DNA of 64,000 nt from Patiria pectinifera (lineage: Eukaryota; Echinodermata; Asteroidea; Valvatida; Asterinidae). Below the pieces are notes generated by a model. The model was not told where the DNA came from and did no database searches. It saw only the letters and a program-made list of their open reading frames with translations. Of the stretch, positions 11,283 to 24,500 are shown piece after piece. Position 1 is the stretch's first letter. Each line of letters opens with the position of its first letter. The DNA lies in NCBI GenBank assembly GCA_029964075.1, contig CM057142.1:511770-575769 (forward strand), given 5' to 3'. The translations under genes were made by a program, and so were the position numbers.

Positions 11283-12379
11283 TTTTTTATGTTCAAGATA
11301 CTTCTTGTGAAGCAGTGGAAACGTAAAGTGTAGCCAGCACCTTAGCAAACTCTTGCCCAATCGCTTGACCAACAGCCCTTCATAAAAATGCGTCCATGTC
11401 TTGCGACTTCAGTATGTGTACCAAATGACAGTGATGTTCCACAAAAGCACACACAATTATCGCAACGTTCGAGTCACTAAAAGGCTGGCCGGAATTCAAA
11501 TGGTCTTCTCAGCTAAAACGTGGAACCGAAACTGATTTGGCTTTTCCCTAGCAACGCTCCGGAAAGAGGCAGAGAGTGAGGTGACGTTTAATCATTAACG
11601 ACAATGAATCGGACCCAGCCTTCAACCATGCCGCACAAACTCATCAACTCACCTTTTGTCGGCTTTTAATTCATTTCACGACAAATTGTTCCTTCTATAA
11701 ACAGTCGATGGTGCACTTTGCGAGACACGCGCATACATACAAACCTTGTAATTTTTTGTTGTAGTGATTACAATTTTGAGAGTCTAATGGATGTATTGTC
11801 GGCGTACTAGAATTCGCTACGCCCCGATTCCCAGACAGACGAGTGGCATCCAAAAAAAAGAGGAGGCAAAACCGAACGAACCTGAATTGATCTTGCTATT
11901 TTCAAACCACGACTGCTTAAAATAAACCTCGCAATCAGCTTGTCATGAAGTGAATTCACAGCCCTTAGCGATGTGGTCTACTAACAGCCAAGCCAAAGAC
12001 GGATGACTGATGACGCGTCTTTGAACGTTCATCCGACAGGTTATTTACTAAGACAGGTTCCCTGCTCCTTCCTTAGCGTCTGGCTTTGAATGTGCTCAAT
12101 TCTTTTTGTTGGAGGTATAGGGACCAGTCTTAGGCAATTGTTCACTTTAGCCGTACCCGCCCAACGGATGTGTGCACAGCGATTTAGACCGCACGCGAGG
12201 AACATATTAGCTTAATTCATCATCATCATCATCATCCCCATCCTTCATCAGTGTATGAAGCAAATGTTGCTTGAGAGTCCTCATGTCCTTTGTGTTGTGG
12301 TGACACAGCTTTTTTTCGAGGTATATTGGAAAGGGAGGTCATAGAAATCAACAAAGTCATCAATCGTAAAAGATCAAGT
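11283..12379. other. Region upstream of TMEM26
   Basis: Contains the TMEM26 promoter by position but no recognisable core element; includes a short (ATC) microsatellite at about 12218-12236. No other gene was seen. Confidence 0.4.
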
Positions 12380-12382
12380 TTA

Positions 12383-13324
12383 GGCCAAAAAAAAATGTCG
12401 GTCTCTGGTCAGACCAAAGTGCCGGAATTGACGCGGGGACGCGGCTTTTTTGTTTTTGCTTTTTTTTTTTTTGCTTTTTTTTTCTTTTTCTTCAAGCTTG
12501 GATTTTACTTCGCTCGTACCCCCGCCCTGCAAACAGGACGCTGGGATACTCTGATGAGCTTCACAGAATCTTGTGAAGGAAGTGGCCTATGACCTATGTA
12601 TAAAGCATCTGGCTGCAGCTGTTCAAGACCGCAGTTAGACAATGTGCGCAAATGCTATCCGAAAACTTCTCATAAAATTGCGCACATTCCATACCGGATG
12701 TGATTTCTCTTTCATTGCGGACCATGTGGACAAAATTTTGAGCATCGCATCAATGCAATCCGACCGTTCGTGATTCGAAACGGAGCCTGAGCGAGTACGG
12801 GAATTGTAAATTTACAACACAGATAAGTTTAACAGAATTCCCTACATTATTATGCTTTTTCAACGAGAAAAAAAATCTCTAAAATGGAATAAAAGAGTAA
12901 TGAATCAGTCTTAACGGCCGTTTCAAACCTTGCAGAGTCATGACCTTGATGACGCGCAGGTCACAGGTCACGCAAAATCCAACCAATCAGAGCGTGAATT
13001 TATCAGAGTATCCCAGCGTCCTGTTTGCAGGGCGGGGGGTACGAGCGAAGGATTGTACAGACAAGGTGGGGTACTATGTATTTTGCTTTTTTGGTGTCCT
13101 CATGTACATTGGTGTCCTCCATAATTTGCCTTGGTGCTCTCGATCATTTGCCTTGGTGCAATTTCCCATTCCTTGGTGCTCTTTGGTAAAAACAAATTGA
13201 GCAGGTGCGGCAATAGAGGGCGCTGTTGGAGCTACCGCGGAACATTTTGGAAAAAAAAGATTGACGCGCATGATTAAAATCGACACGCGCGCGCTGACCA
13301 GAGACCGACTTTTTTTTTTCGGCC
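12383..13324. mobile_element. GGCC-tipped element with TTA duplication, with a nested TIR pair
   Basis: Outer ends GGCCAAAAAAAAATGTCGG, then TCTCTGGTCAG, are inverted at 13288-13324. TTA flanks both sides (12380-12382, 13325-13327). Inside, a second inverted pair of about 45 bp (starting CTTCGCTCGTACCCCC at 12508, ending near 13050) marks a nested element or a subterminal duplication. No transposase recognised. Confidence 0.75.
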
Positions 13325-13327
13325 TTA

Positions 13328-15010
13328 ACTCGACCATAGCAGCCAAGAGCTAAATTGCGGTCAGATTACACACTAAAAAATACAGTAATTTAAAGAATTA
13401 AACAATGGCATATAAAAAAGTAACAGGAGAGCGTAATTTCTGTATTAAAAAAAGACTAAGAACGTGTCACGTAAATGTATCAGAAATAAATCGACTTGGA
13501 CTAGAGTAGCATTACATTGTGGAACATTAACATTAAAATCGTTCACCCGAAGAACAAAATTATAAATGAATATGGTTGTCACATTTAACCATGTCATTTA
13601 AAGAAGTATAAATTTGGGTGGGTGGGTGGGATGGGTAGATTCATCATAAACAAATAGCAATCTCGATTTCTCAATTATCAAAATTTTCAAAGACATGCTG
13701 TCAAAGTTGATTAACTTGACGACTCTGTGTACTCTGAACCCTTTTAATATGACTACAAAACAAACCGGTTTGGGTTTAGAATGATTACCTCTTAATGGTA
13801 GATGTATAATTCAAGTATTTCATCATTCAGTTAAAAGGGATTTCAGACAAGGGAGAGCTAGAAAAAAAAGACAAGAGGATGACGCGTTTACGGTTTTTCA
13901 TTCTTTTTTTTTTTAGTCCGGGGAGGGGCAGTCATTTTATGTCTCAAATAAAGAATGCTAGCGAGTTCGTTAATTTGATAATTATCATCTTTATTTCTCA
14001 ATAACTTACACACATTTTAGCTCTCCTATTACACGGCGTCGGCAAAAAGAAAGCAACAGAAAGTGTATTGCTGATTTAAAATTAAAATATAGGCCTGATA
14101 TTCAATTAAATGAAAATATTGACTCATGAACAATGGAACGTTGGACATTGGACAATGGACGTTGGAAAATATGGACAAAGATAGAAAGCTACGAAAGGTA
14201 TATCTGGGTGTTTATTTTGTAATTTTGTGGCTGTCCTTCATAAAAAAATATATATATCGTGAACCTATTTTTTCTGTGACAAAAATACAAAATCTCTCAG
14301 GGAATACATCACGCATGCACGGGCGAAACGAGGATTTTTTTCTAGAAGGGGAAAAGCACTCCATAAGCGAAGGGAGAAATCACAGGCCGTGGAAATATTG
14401 AGAGGGATGCATGCTATGGACATCACTCGACACTCTGTTAAAAATCGTCCATGTTGTACTAAAATATGCATTAAATTAACAATTATCATGTAAACCGTAC
14501 CGCAACACCACAAAAGGGTGCAGGACAACATTTCTTTGTAAGCTTATGATAAAGTATTGAATATCTGCATGTTGCGATTTCAAAGTCGCATATGTCTGTA
14601 CTATTGGATGTGTAATTAAAATAATTTCACTCTCAAGACTAAATTTATCTGGTCGGGTTGAAATTTTGCAAACCACGAACTACAATGCACACTTTTTTAT
14701 TTATAGCTAACGCAAAATGTCTTTCCTCGTTCCCTCGTAAGTCCATGGGCGTCAATCGGTGGGGGACAGGGGAAACAAGTCCCCCCCCCCATCCCACTTT
14801 TTAAAGTGGGGGATATCATTATCATTTGTCCCCCCCCCCCCCACACACACACACACCTTTTAAGTGGTCAGAAGTTGCCTCCGATCGCACCACAGAGATT
14901 CTAGAATCCAAAAATAATTAGGGGCCTTCACGTGCCCCGAACCCCACGCTGTTATATAGGGCTTCGCGCTCGCATTAGTGCTGATCAAGGTATCTCATTA
15001 CACAGCATAT
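13328..15010. other. Gene-free stretch
   Basis: AT-rich with short GGGTGG, CA and C-rich runs; 14746-14850 begins GGGCGTCAATCGGTGGGGG, a one-ended relative of the G/C-tipped MITEs. No coding exon recognised. Confidence 0.45.
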
Positions 15011-15011
15011 T

Positions 15012-15556
15012 ATACAAATATTGAATGCTTCGAGTGGTGTAGTAAAACTAGCCTCCCGAGGTGATCCATGGACAATTCTATTTTCCCGAGGCGAAGCCGA
15101 GGGAAAATAGAATGGTCCATGGATCACCGAGGGAGGCTAGTTTTACTTCACCAAGAGATAAAGCATTCAATATTTGTTTTATAACACTTCACCCACAGAT
15201 CCTGCTTGATTTTAATATTTTACATTATTTAAATCTGAACACAGTTAAAATAAATTTTAATTTCAATACAAAATTGGTGGAAAATGTATTTCTCTCTTAA
15301 AAAATAACCCTTCACGAAATGTTTGAACCCAAGTCTGCGGCGCGCTCTCTTTGGAATAATACGCGCTACGCACAACGCGCAACGCGCACACCAGCATGCA
15401 TTTGCACACAAATACCGCGCCGTGGAAATAGTATAGTACTTTGGTTGCTATGCGCATAGTACTTTTGGCCGTGCACAGAAAGATAGCAGAATTAGAAAGT
15501 AACGTGACTCGCTCTCGGCCAATCAAGGCACAGAATCTGTGGGTGAGGTGTTATAA
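15012..15556. mobile_element. Composite double foldback element, copy 1
   Basis: A long hairpin (15012-15186) with apical GAGGCGAAGCCGAG is joined to a second inverted pair (TTATAACACTTCACCCACAG at about 15179 and its complement at about 15536-15556). The same two-part layout recurs at 47680-48195, and a hairpin with the same apex class at 17556-17735. Confidence 0.7.
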
Positions 15557-16777
15557 GATGCTTTATATAGAAACTGGCCCATTTCATGGTTGAATTCAAG
15601 AACACTACTTTTTTCCAGAGCCAATTGATAACGGTTATGATTCCTGTTAAAAAAATTAACACTATCTGACTAATTACGATGTCCTCGTATGCTGTTAAGG
15701 GGTATGGACATTTTGTCCATGAATTGGTTTCTATGACAACTTTGCCCAAATATATGCAAACATCATTTGCATTTGATGGGAAGAAATTTGTTGATACACC
15801 ATTTGTTGTTATGGCGTCACACATATTATATGGTTCGTCCCTCGTATTCTGGTTTGGTATTCTATTTTTACTTTCCGGTTCCTTTTCCCCCCTCCTATTT
15901 TATTGTTTTTAATTCCGGGGGGGGGGGGGAAGCCAATGATAATCAGCTAGTACACTAATAGCGTCGATTTCCCCAAGACACTCATAAATTTCACAGGATG
16001 CAATTTGCTGATCTCATCCATTATGTTGCCCGCCTTGCTTTGGTTGACAGTGTGCACTTTCCTGAAGGTGCTGCAGATCGTCAATTTCTATTTTTATCTC
16101 TCCCCCCCCCCCTAAAATATAATTTCAGAAAATATATTTAATCAAATAATGCATGCACGAAGTAACCTCTTTTTAGCCTTTTTAAGGAAAGGATAAATAT
16201 TATTTTCCAGTGGGTTATGACAGTGCTTTAAATGTTCGGGCGTTTTTTTTTCCTGCTGCATTTTTAACACAAAGCTCAAAATTGGCATAAAAATTGCGAC
16301 AAGTCAAAAAAATTGTAATCAATGCATTTGATTTTCCGTTGTAGTGTATTCTGCGTCCATATAGGTAATCGTGCCTGTATTAATCTTCTTTTCCTTCGCG
16401 TGACCACATCTATTAAAGAATAGTTTTATTCCCCCTGGATGGAATGGAAGTGCACGTTACATTCTGCTCACGATAATTACTCCAATAGTACAAATATCCA
16501 AAATAATATCCAAGCCGAATAAACACTATCAAGTTTTTCAAGGATTGAACACTACCGGGCACTTTACAAAATGCAAATCAAAATACAATTTAAAAGTCAT
16601 GTTAATGTCACCTTTTTTATTGGTTTTAAACCAGTAAGACTCACTGACACAATTCACAATGTTGCCGCTGGGTATTAGGCAAGGTAAGTTTCAAGTGCAT
16701 CCATAACATGCAGACAAAGACCACGAAAACTGCACAACATATTTGAAATCAAGCATGTGCTTTTAACAAGATAATGT
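15557..16777. other. Gene-free stretch
   Basis: AT-rich. The plus-strand open frame near 15679-15912 has no recognisable domain and no splice context. C- and G-homopolymer runs are present. Confidence 0.4.
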
Positions 16778-16780
16778 GCA

Positions 16781-17115
16781 GGCGCGGATCCGGGGGGGGG
16801 GGGTGGTCCAAAATTAGGATTTTTTCAAAGAAATTCAAAATAAAATAATAAGACCCCTCCCCTGTTCTGGTAATAATGTCCACGTGTGCATAAAATACAG
16901 ACAGAGCCAGCTTGGTTAGGGGGTATTTGTACACTATTCTGTAATATAGTGTTAATAAAATCGTCAGATTTGAACAGCGCCCCCATTGAAAGTACGGTAC
17001 AAGTCCCCCCCCCCCCCATTGATTTTCGGAGGCCGGAGACAACAAACCTGTCTACATTTCCTAATTTTATGCTGATGAACCCGCTCCCTTCAAAAATTCC
17101 TGGATCCGCCCCTGA
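16781..17115. mobile_element. MITE with GCGGATCCGGGG / GGATCCGCCCC ends
   Basis: G-rich left end and C-rich right end in inverted relation around GGATCCGC, related to the element at 37053-37320. The duplication is unclear here. Confidence 0.55.
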
Positions 17116-17370
17116 TGTGACGCTGACAAATTTTGAAACTGATCAACTTCGGGTAAGCTAGTTCAGTTGGTCGAGCACTGATACAGGTTTTTCAGAGTTC
17201 AACATTTCATTTACAACTGTTTACAATCTTTTAAAAAAAATACTTAACCCAACAGACAAAAATAACCCAAATAAACAATTGAAATTTGTAATGTAAAGCA
17301 AGTACTACAAATGTTCACAATGAACATTTTGTGATTTCGTTTTTTTTGTTTTTTTTGTTTATACAACGCC

Positions 17371-17740
17371 CGATTAAATTCCCGTCATCTGATTGGTGGG
17401 TTGTTCATCACGTGTCAATGAATTGTTCGTCCCAACATACGACAGGGCAGCATCGCAAAAACAGAAGCTTCATTCCACGTTAAATGGAAGTTCCACTGAC
17501 GGTCAGCCTTTTGGTGGTGCTGACCAATCAGATGACTAGGATTTTTTCAGGTGTTATATAAAACAAATAATGAATGTTTCACATTCGTGCAATGGAAAGA
17601 GTAATTTAATTCGGTGACAGATGGAATGTTCCATTCCTCTTGGCTTCGCCTCGTGAAATGGAATATTCCAGCTGTCACCTCATAAAATTATTCTTACCAT
17701 TGCACTCACAAACATTCATTATTTGTACACTTTTTCCATT
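17371..17740. mobile_element. Composite double foldback element, copy 2
   Basis: Hairpin arms ACAAATAATGAATGTTT (17563 on) and AAACATTCATTATTTGT (to 17735) enclose a GGCTTCGCCTCG apex. It is preceded by an inverted pair around CCGTCATCTGATTGGTGG / CCAATCAGATGACTAGG. Layout mirrors 15012-15556 in reverse order. Confidence 0.6.
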
Positions 17741-18025
17741 CTATATATTTTTTTCCTGTCTCACAGATTTTTAAGATTAAGATTTGCCAATATCCCACAT
17801 TTCTCTTTCCAACAGAATTCTACTAGCTTTAAGCCTTTGCATTCGGATTGAATTTCTGAGGAAATTAAGACAACTTCATTTCAAATGATACACACGTACA
17901 AAACTTTCTAAAAGCTGTTTTGCACAATGCTGCAAACAAGATATCTTACAAAAATATAAACTGCTTCGGTGATACGGCAAAACTAGCCAAGCTGATCTCA
18001 TCAGCCTTCTACTGAGCATTCCATG

Positions 18026-18031
18026 TTTATT
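18026..18031 (-). terminator. Candidate poly(A) signal for the CBM9-like gene
   Basis: AATAAA on the minus strand about 480 bases past the stop codon of the CBM9-like gene. No transcript evidence is available. Confidence 0.3.
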
Positions 18032-18109
18032 TGATACAGGTTGAGGTTTTGATTTTCCAAACCCCTGTTTAACCCCGCATCGCTTATTTTGCTCAGGTAC
18101 TACTGTTTG

Positions 18110-18290
18110 GAACCCTGGCGAGAGTTTCAACCTGGGTTGAAAATCTCAACCCTGGTCTGGGGAAAGGTTGAGTTCAACCCGGGGTGAAACCAGTCTCAGG
18201 GTTGACGCAGGGTTGGCGCAGGGTTGAAAATGTTCAAGTGTGAAACGCCGCACGTTTTCAACCCTTGATCAATCCTGCATCATCAAGCCC
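18110..18290. repeat. Dense GGGTTGA / TCAACCC repeats
   Basis: At least ten short direct and inverted copies of GGGTTGA-like sequence within 180 bases, followed by a fragment (18370-18475) related to the composite foldback family. The segment lies within the presumed 3' flank of the CBM9-like gene. Confidence 0.5.
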
Positions 18291-18511
18291 GAATTTTGTC
18301 TTGTGTGAAAAGGCCTTTGTGTCAGAAAAACACACCCAAAGACGTTTAACTGGTCACTAAGATTACTCACAAAAGTTTTCAGTATGAGGCGAGAAAATAT
18401 CATGTGACAAACTTTCACCCAATCAGAAATCAGAATCTGTGGTTGAGGTGTCCTCAAAATGCTTATTTAAAAAAAAAAATTGCTGCAATATTTCAGAAGT
18501 ACTGTTCAACC

Positions 18512-21500
18512 TTAAGAAAACCATATGTATCTATCATCTCGGACATGGCCAGTAGGCAAAGACAAGTCCAGTGGTTTGACCGTGGCGTTAAAATTGTAGT
18601 TGTTGATGACCGTGATTTGTGGCTTGCCAGCACACTGCCCATCGGTCACATAGCTGGGGAGTTCCAACCGAGTAAGGTTGCTTGTGTAGTAACCAGCTAT
18701 GGCATTGAATATCTGCAAATTAGACCATTAGCATTTGTATTACAATGTATTACATTGTGTTCATTTTGTGATGATCCCATATAACCATATGGTGCTGGGG
18801 CGAGTTTCGGCGGTATGGAGGAATAACAGGCAGGCGGTACAGTAGTTAATGGTTAAATTTAAGGGTATAAGTAGAATAAGGACGATATTCATCTATGCAA
18901 AAAGAAAAGCTGTACATTGAATTGGGGTAACAATTTAGAACTAAGATTTCAAAAGTAGTCCAACATGGCATTGAGATATGGTGCACGCAATACGAGGGTG
19001 CTATTTGGTTTAGCGCCCTCCAACGGGGTGTGACATAACGCAACAAGTAATTCCTTGACATTCTCCCAGCCTTAGAAGAATGTTTCCCCCATATTACATT
19101 GCCATTACGAAATTGTCCTGCCCTGAATAAAAATCCTGGCGAGACCATTGATAAATAAAACTGTAGTCATCAAAAGAGGGGCAGGGGTTGACATATGTCA
19201 TCATTAAGTCAAGTCAGTGTTGGAAAGTGTATCTGCGATTTAATAAATCTGCCTCAAAATTTCATTACATTTAAGACCTAAGCTGCCAGTATTTTTTTTT
19301 TTTAAGTTTTCTTCAAAAATAATCTTAAAATTATAATTGCCTATTAAGAAAACAAACCTGGCACTTTGTGATCTATTTGTGTGTTGTGAAAACGAAAAGA
19401 AGAAAACAGGACCAACAAAAAAGTTTTGAGACCTTTAAATACACCAAAATAGAACCATTTCTCAGAGATCAATTGCCACCTACCTTTTCAGCATTGTATA
19501 CCGCCACCAGACTGCTGTACATGGGCCACTTGGGATCTCGCATGAACTTGCTACCGTTGACCTTGTCTGTGCTGAACTGAATAATTCCCCATCTAAAGCA
19601 CACAAACAAAAACACCTTCCTATCGGCAACAGTCAGACAGAAAGTCGGACAAAACTACTACATGTATCTAAACGGTGGTTCGACAACTGTTTTGCAACCC
19701 ATCGGAAATCGACAAACGACCTGTGAAAGTTGTAATCATCCTTGTTGTCCAAGATGTTCGAAATGGTTATAAAATTGTGCCGCTATGCCAATTTTCGGGA
19801 AATCAGTTGTAAGTAAACTATAGGCTTGGACTACATTTCAATAATACAGTATGGTGACACCAGCGTTGTAGTCGAGTACTTTTTTTCGAGTACCGAGTAC
19901 TTGGGTTGCCGAGTACGAGTACAATGCAACAAAACTTAAAGATTAAATGACAGTCTTGTAAGCTGTGACACAGGTCAAGGTAGCTCAACTGGTATAGCGC
20001 ATTGGTGTGGCATACCAGGCATTGAGACTTAATTCCTACTTTACTCCATTTTCCTTGTCAACGCTGTAAAGTCTTTAACCCCGGAAGTTTCCAAGTAGTT
20101 ATTTGATGATTCAAAGCCAAACATTGTTTCCTCACCTTTCTGGCAGATGCATATTGATGACGTGCTGTGGTGACCAGACCCAGTTATCTTCAGGAAGACC
20201 TGGCACCTACAAGGCAAACAGGAAACAAGAAATCAAAGCACATAATTGATCTATATAGATTTAGGGGAGTCAGGTTGGCGCAGTGGTTACTGTCCTCGCC
20301 TTCCACTGCCGTGGCCCGGGTTCGATTCCTGTCCTGGTTTGGGTTTTCAGTCCCTGCCTGATTCTGTGGTTTCCCCAGAATATGCTTCTGGGGTTTTCCT
20401 CCCACCTCTGAAACTATAATTTCTTCTCTCTACAGGTTTCTTCTGGCTTGCGAGCTACACTGCCTAGGGCACTTTTGATTAGTTCTTGGTTTCATTACCA
20501 TAAATAAATAACATAAATAATAAAAAAAATGATAAATAAATAATGCATACAACGTGCTCTTCCAACCAAAATGTAATTTTTTTTCTTTTAACGCATTTTC
20601 AATTTGTATGCTTTGCTTTAATGAAAAAAACTACTTTATTTTGATTTTGGGCATCTGCAACCCTCTCTGAAAAGGGGCTTTCATTTTGCGCACAAATGAA
20701 CCCGGCCTGCGAGAGCCGAATTATTGCCAACAATTCAACTTTTGTGAAGAAATAATTCAATGACTAAACGTCAATGGATTTTTCCATTCAATGTCTCATT
20801 CATAAGTGAATAACTTTTATATTTTTAGGAAAATAGCAATTGCAAAAACATCTACATTTTTTTAGGTGAAACTCAAAAATAGCACATGAAATTCAAACGA
20901 CAGTATTCGCTTGGTACCTGTTCATTCACATCAAAGCCAAGATTTTTACTGCCGCGGTAATAATTATGCTCTGAGGTCACATTTTTCAGATGATAACCTA
21001 AATTTGAACCAACCTTTTCGTAATGTCCGTTGACATTTCTAACATGCCACTCTACTCTGTGCGCAAAGAACACAAAAAATGAATTTCATTATCATTTTAT
21101 TTCAGATAGATATCTAGGTAAAAATAAAAATTAACAGAATTTAATAGAATAATATAAAAGCAGAAAATTAAAAATCAAAGAAGCTAATGCATAAGGCCAA
21201 AAAAAAAAAGAAGTCTGGTTTCTGGTATGCGCGCGCGTCGCCGTAGCCATGCACGTCGGCAAAATGAAAAAGGTTTTTTGAAAGATGATGTCTCAAAACC
21301 GCCAAACTCACTGGTTTGACTGGAATCCTGCTGCTGCACAATTTCAATGTGTTTTTATATGGGGTTATGACCGAGAATAAGCTTTATGTGGCCTCTCTGG
21401 ACTCCCTCTCTGGACTCCCATTATTTGCACTAAGTTTAGTCGGGCACCATTTGCAGTCATCAGCCGACGATTGAAGCAAAAAAAACATGTTAAAAAAAAA

Positions 21501-24500
21501 AAAAAGCCGTGTCGCTGCACCACTTTTTGGGCAAACTCCATACCACAAACCGGAGACTTTTTTGTGTGGCCTATACAGGTAAAATTGAAAAATGTTTGAA
21601 ACATATTAATTAAGAGTACCTTGTGCTTGATTCCACGAAGAAGAAAGGCAATCAAATGAAACAACTAAGTCTGCTAATAGTGATTAAGTTAATGACTGCG
21701 AGGAAGACTGGACATGTATTTTATTGAGGGTACAGCTAGCCCCTAGCCCTTCCCCTTCAATTTTTTCCCCAGCAAAATTTGGCGCTAAATTTTCAACATT
21801 TTCCAAATAACAGTGTAATAATTTCTAAAAATTGATTCCTTCGCCAAAAACGAAGTAATTTGGGTCCCCAACGTGGTTAGTATAACACCATCTATTGAAA
21901 CAAATTTACCTGCTGAAGTTGATTCGCCACTGGTCCCCATTCTTAGGCGGTGCCCTGGCCACACTGTCATTCGTAACCAGGTCTTTCAGAGGCAAGGCAA
22001 GCTCAACGGTCCAGTAAGAATCTGAAACAAAAGCACAAAGTTTTGTTTTTTTACTAAAATACAGTATTTCAAGGAATATTACCTGACAGAATAACTGACC
22101 TTGACCTTGACTAAAAAACATACGATTACTCTCCTCGGAAACATCTATGTTTATTTAATAATGCAGATCCTGACTATATTTACATGCCATTTTCTTATTC
22201 AAAGAGAGAAATATTTAAAAGCAATATGTTTTTGGGCAGTCAGGTTGGCGTAGTGGTACTTTCCTCGCCTTCCACCGCTGTGACCCGGGTTCGAATCCCG
22301 CCTGGGCCAATATGTGGATTGGGTTTTCAGTCCCTGCCTGATTCCGTGGGTTTTCCCCCAGAATATTCTTCTGGGGTTTTCCTCCCACCTCTAAAACTGT
22401 AATTTCTTCACATTGTCTTCTCTTTACTGGGCCCCATGGGAGACCAGTGGATCCCACTGAATGGGCTACCCAGTTAAAACAAGAATTAAATAAAAATAAG
22501 AAATTTAAAAAAAAAACAAGATTCTATGAGGTCATTTTTGAACAATGGACAATTGAAGATTCCTCATAAAAACAGAACAAGAGCATGTAACTTTCACTTC
22601 AAAATGGAATTTGTAAAAAAAAATAGCCCGGCAATTTTTGTTTACTACTTTTCAGTCAAAGGTGTAATCACAAGTCAAGAACAAGTCGGGTAACAAGTTA
22701 CATGACAACAGGATTACCACAGTTCATTGGAAAGGTTTGTGACTTGACCAGTTACTACATGACTTGTGATTGACTTGTGAAGACTTTATTTTTTTTGATT
22801 TTTTTTTTTTGGCTCCTACCATTGATGAGTGGATTATTGACAGGTCCATCAACATAGATGGCGCTCTTCATAGTTGGCATCTCAAAGCCGCTGTTAGGAG
22901 AGCCGCCATTGATGTAAGGCTGAAATAAAGAAACAAAACGGGCCAAACGAACACCCCATGAAATTATTCTGTCTTGCTAAGCTTGTCGTCACGTAGAAGA
23001 AATCATGAAATGTAGGTGATTTCTAACAATCAGTCAACTGGCTAAATTTTGGAAATAAAGAGTGCTATTGACAAAATCATGTTCTGTGATTAAGGCCAAA
23101 AAAAAAAGTCTCCGGTTTCTGGTATGCGCGCGCGTCGCTGTAGCCATGTGCGTCGGCAAAATGAAAAAGTTTTTTTTCAATAAAAGATGATGTCTCAAAA
23201 CCGCCAAACTTACTGGTTTGACTGGAATCCTGCTGCTGCAAAATGTTAACGTGTTTATAGATGGGGTTATGATCGAGAATAAGCTTTATGTGGCCTCTCT
23301 GGACTCCCATATATTTACACGAAAATTAGTCGGGCACCATTTGCAGTCATCAGCCGACATTTGAAGTAAAAAAAACAGCCACGTCGCCGCACCACTTTTT
23401 GGGCAAGCTCCATACTGAGTAATATTCACTGAGCTGAAACTTCAACAGGTTAGGCTCTGAACATTTTTCTTTGGGTTTTGAGTGGTGTTTTTATTGGAAA
23501 CAAACAAAATGTATGAAAGGCAAATGATCCCACTTGCCTTTAAAGTGGACAATGAATGAATTGAAGGGAATCCTACCTTATTCAAGATGAGATCCCATGT
23601 GGTGTTAATGGCATTAATTTCAAACTCTTTGTACCTGTCAAGAAAACAATTGAAATAAAAGCTGAAATAAAATCAACCTATCCTTTTGTTTGATCAATCC
23701 TGTTCCCCTGCCATGCCTTTTACACAGGCTAGTCACCAACAGTCAGATCCTATTTCTTGTAGGCACTGTGACTAGTCGAATCCCATCAACAGACAAAAGC
23801 AGGTGACTGGTAGGCACAGCTGGCTTATCAATCTCTTACAGTCCAAGCAGGTTGCATAACAATCACGCCAGTCAATCCTGCTTTATGAAGGCAGGGAGCA
23901 CTCAACTGTTAAAGAGGTTGTGGAATGCTCGAAGACATTTCCGTCATTTTTTGGGTATATGTAGCCTAAGGTGTAATGAAATAAAAACGACTATTGTTTC
24001 TGTCATGAAATGAGTACAAGGGTACTTTTGAGAGCTATTTTTCAGGTCCTGTTCCGACCCGAACGTGCAATTTGTGTAAAAGTCGTCGTTGCGGGCAGCA
24101 AACAAAACACAGTAAATCGTGACGTAATAAACAGGACTCGTTTATGCTACTCTGCATCGGCGACTTTTACACAAATTGCAAGTTCGGGTCGAAACAGGCA
24201 TGACAGGACTTGAAAAACAGCTCTCAAAAGTACCTTTTGTACTCATTTTATGACAGAAACAATAGTCGTTTTTATTTCATCACACCTTAGGCTACATATA
24301 CCCGAAAAATGATGGTAATGTCTTTGAGCATTCCACAACCTCTTTAAAAAACAGTTACTTGATTTATTTTGACTACTGGGCTGGCCTTGTTGACATTGCC
24401 AGCTAGAGAGGGGGGGGGGTTGTAAACCACCAATTTAGGTGTGGGATCATTCAAAAATAATTTTGAAAATGATAGCAGATAATGGGAGTAAAAGAACTTG

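Noticed and set aside
11282-11372. Upstream in-frame ATG for TMEM26 at 11372
   Set aside because: Adds 30 residues with no counterpart in the family, while the ATG at 11282 aligns with the known N-terminus and has better context.
15679-15958. Plus-strand open frames with hydrophobic ends
   Set aside because: No similarity, no splice context, AT-rich composition like the flanks.
19979-20050. Possible tRNA gene (TAGCTCAACTGGTATAGCGC)
   Set aside because: The A-box half is tRNA-like but the T arm reads GAGACTTAATTCC without a proper B box and no cloverleaf closes; a decayed tRNA-like fragment at best.
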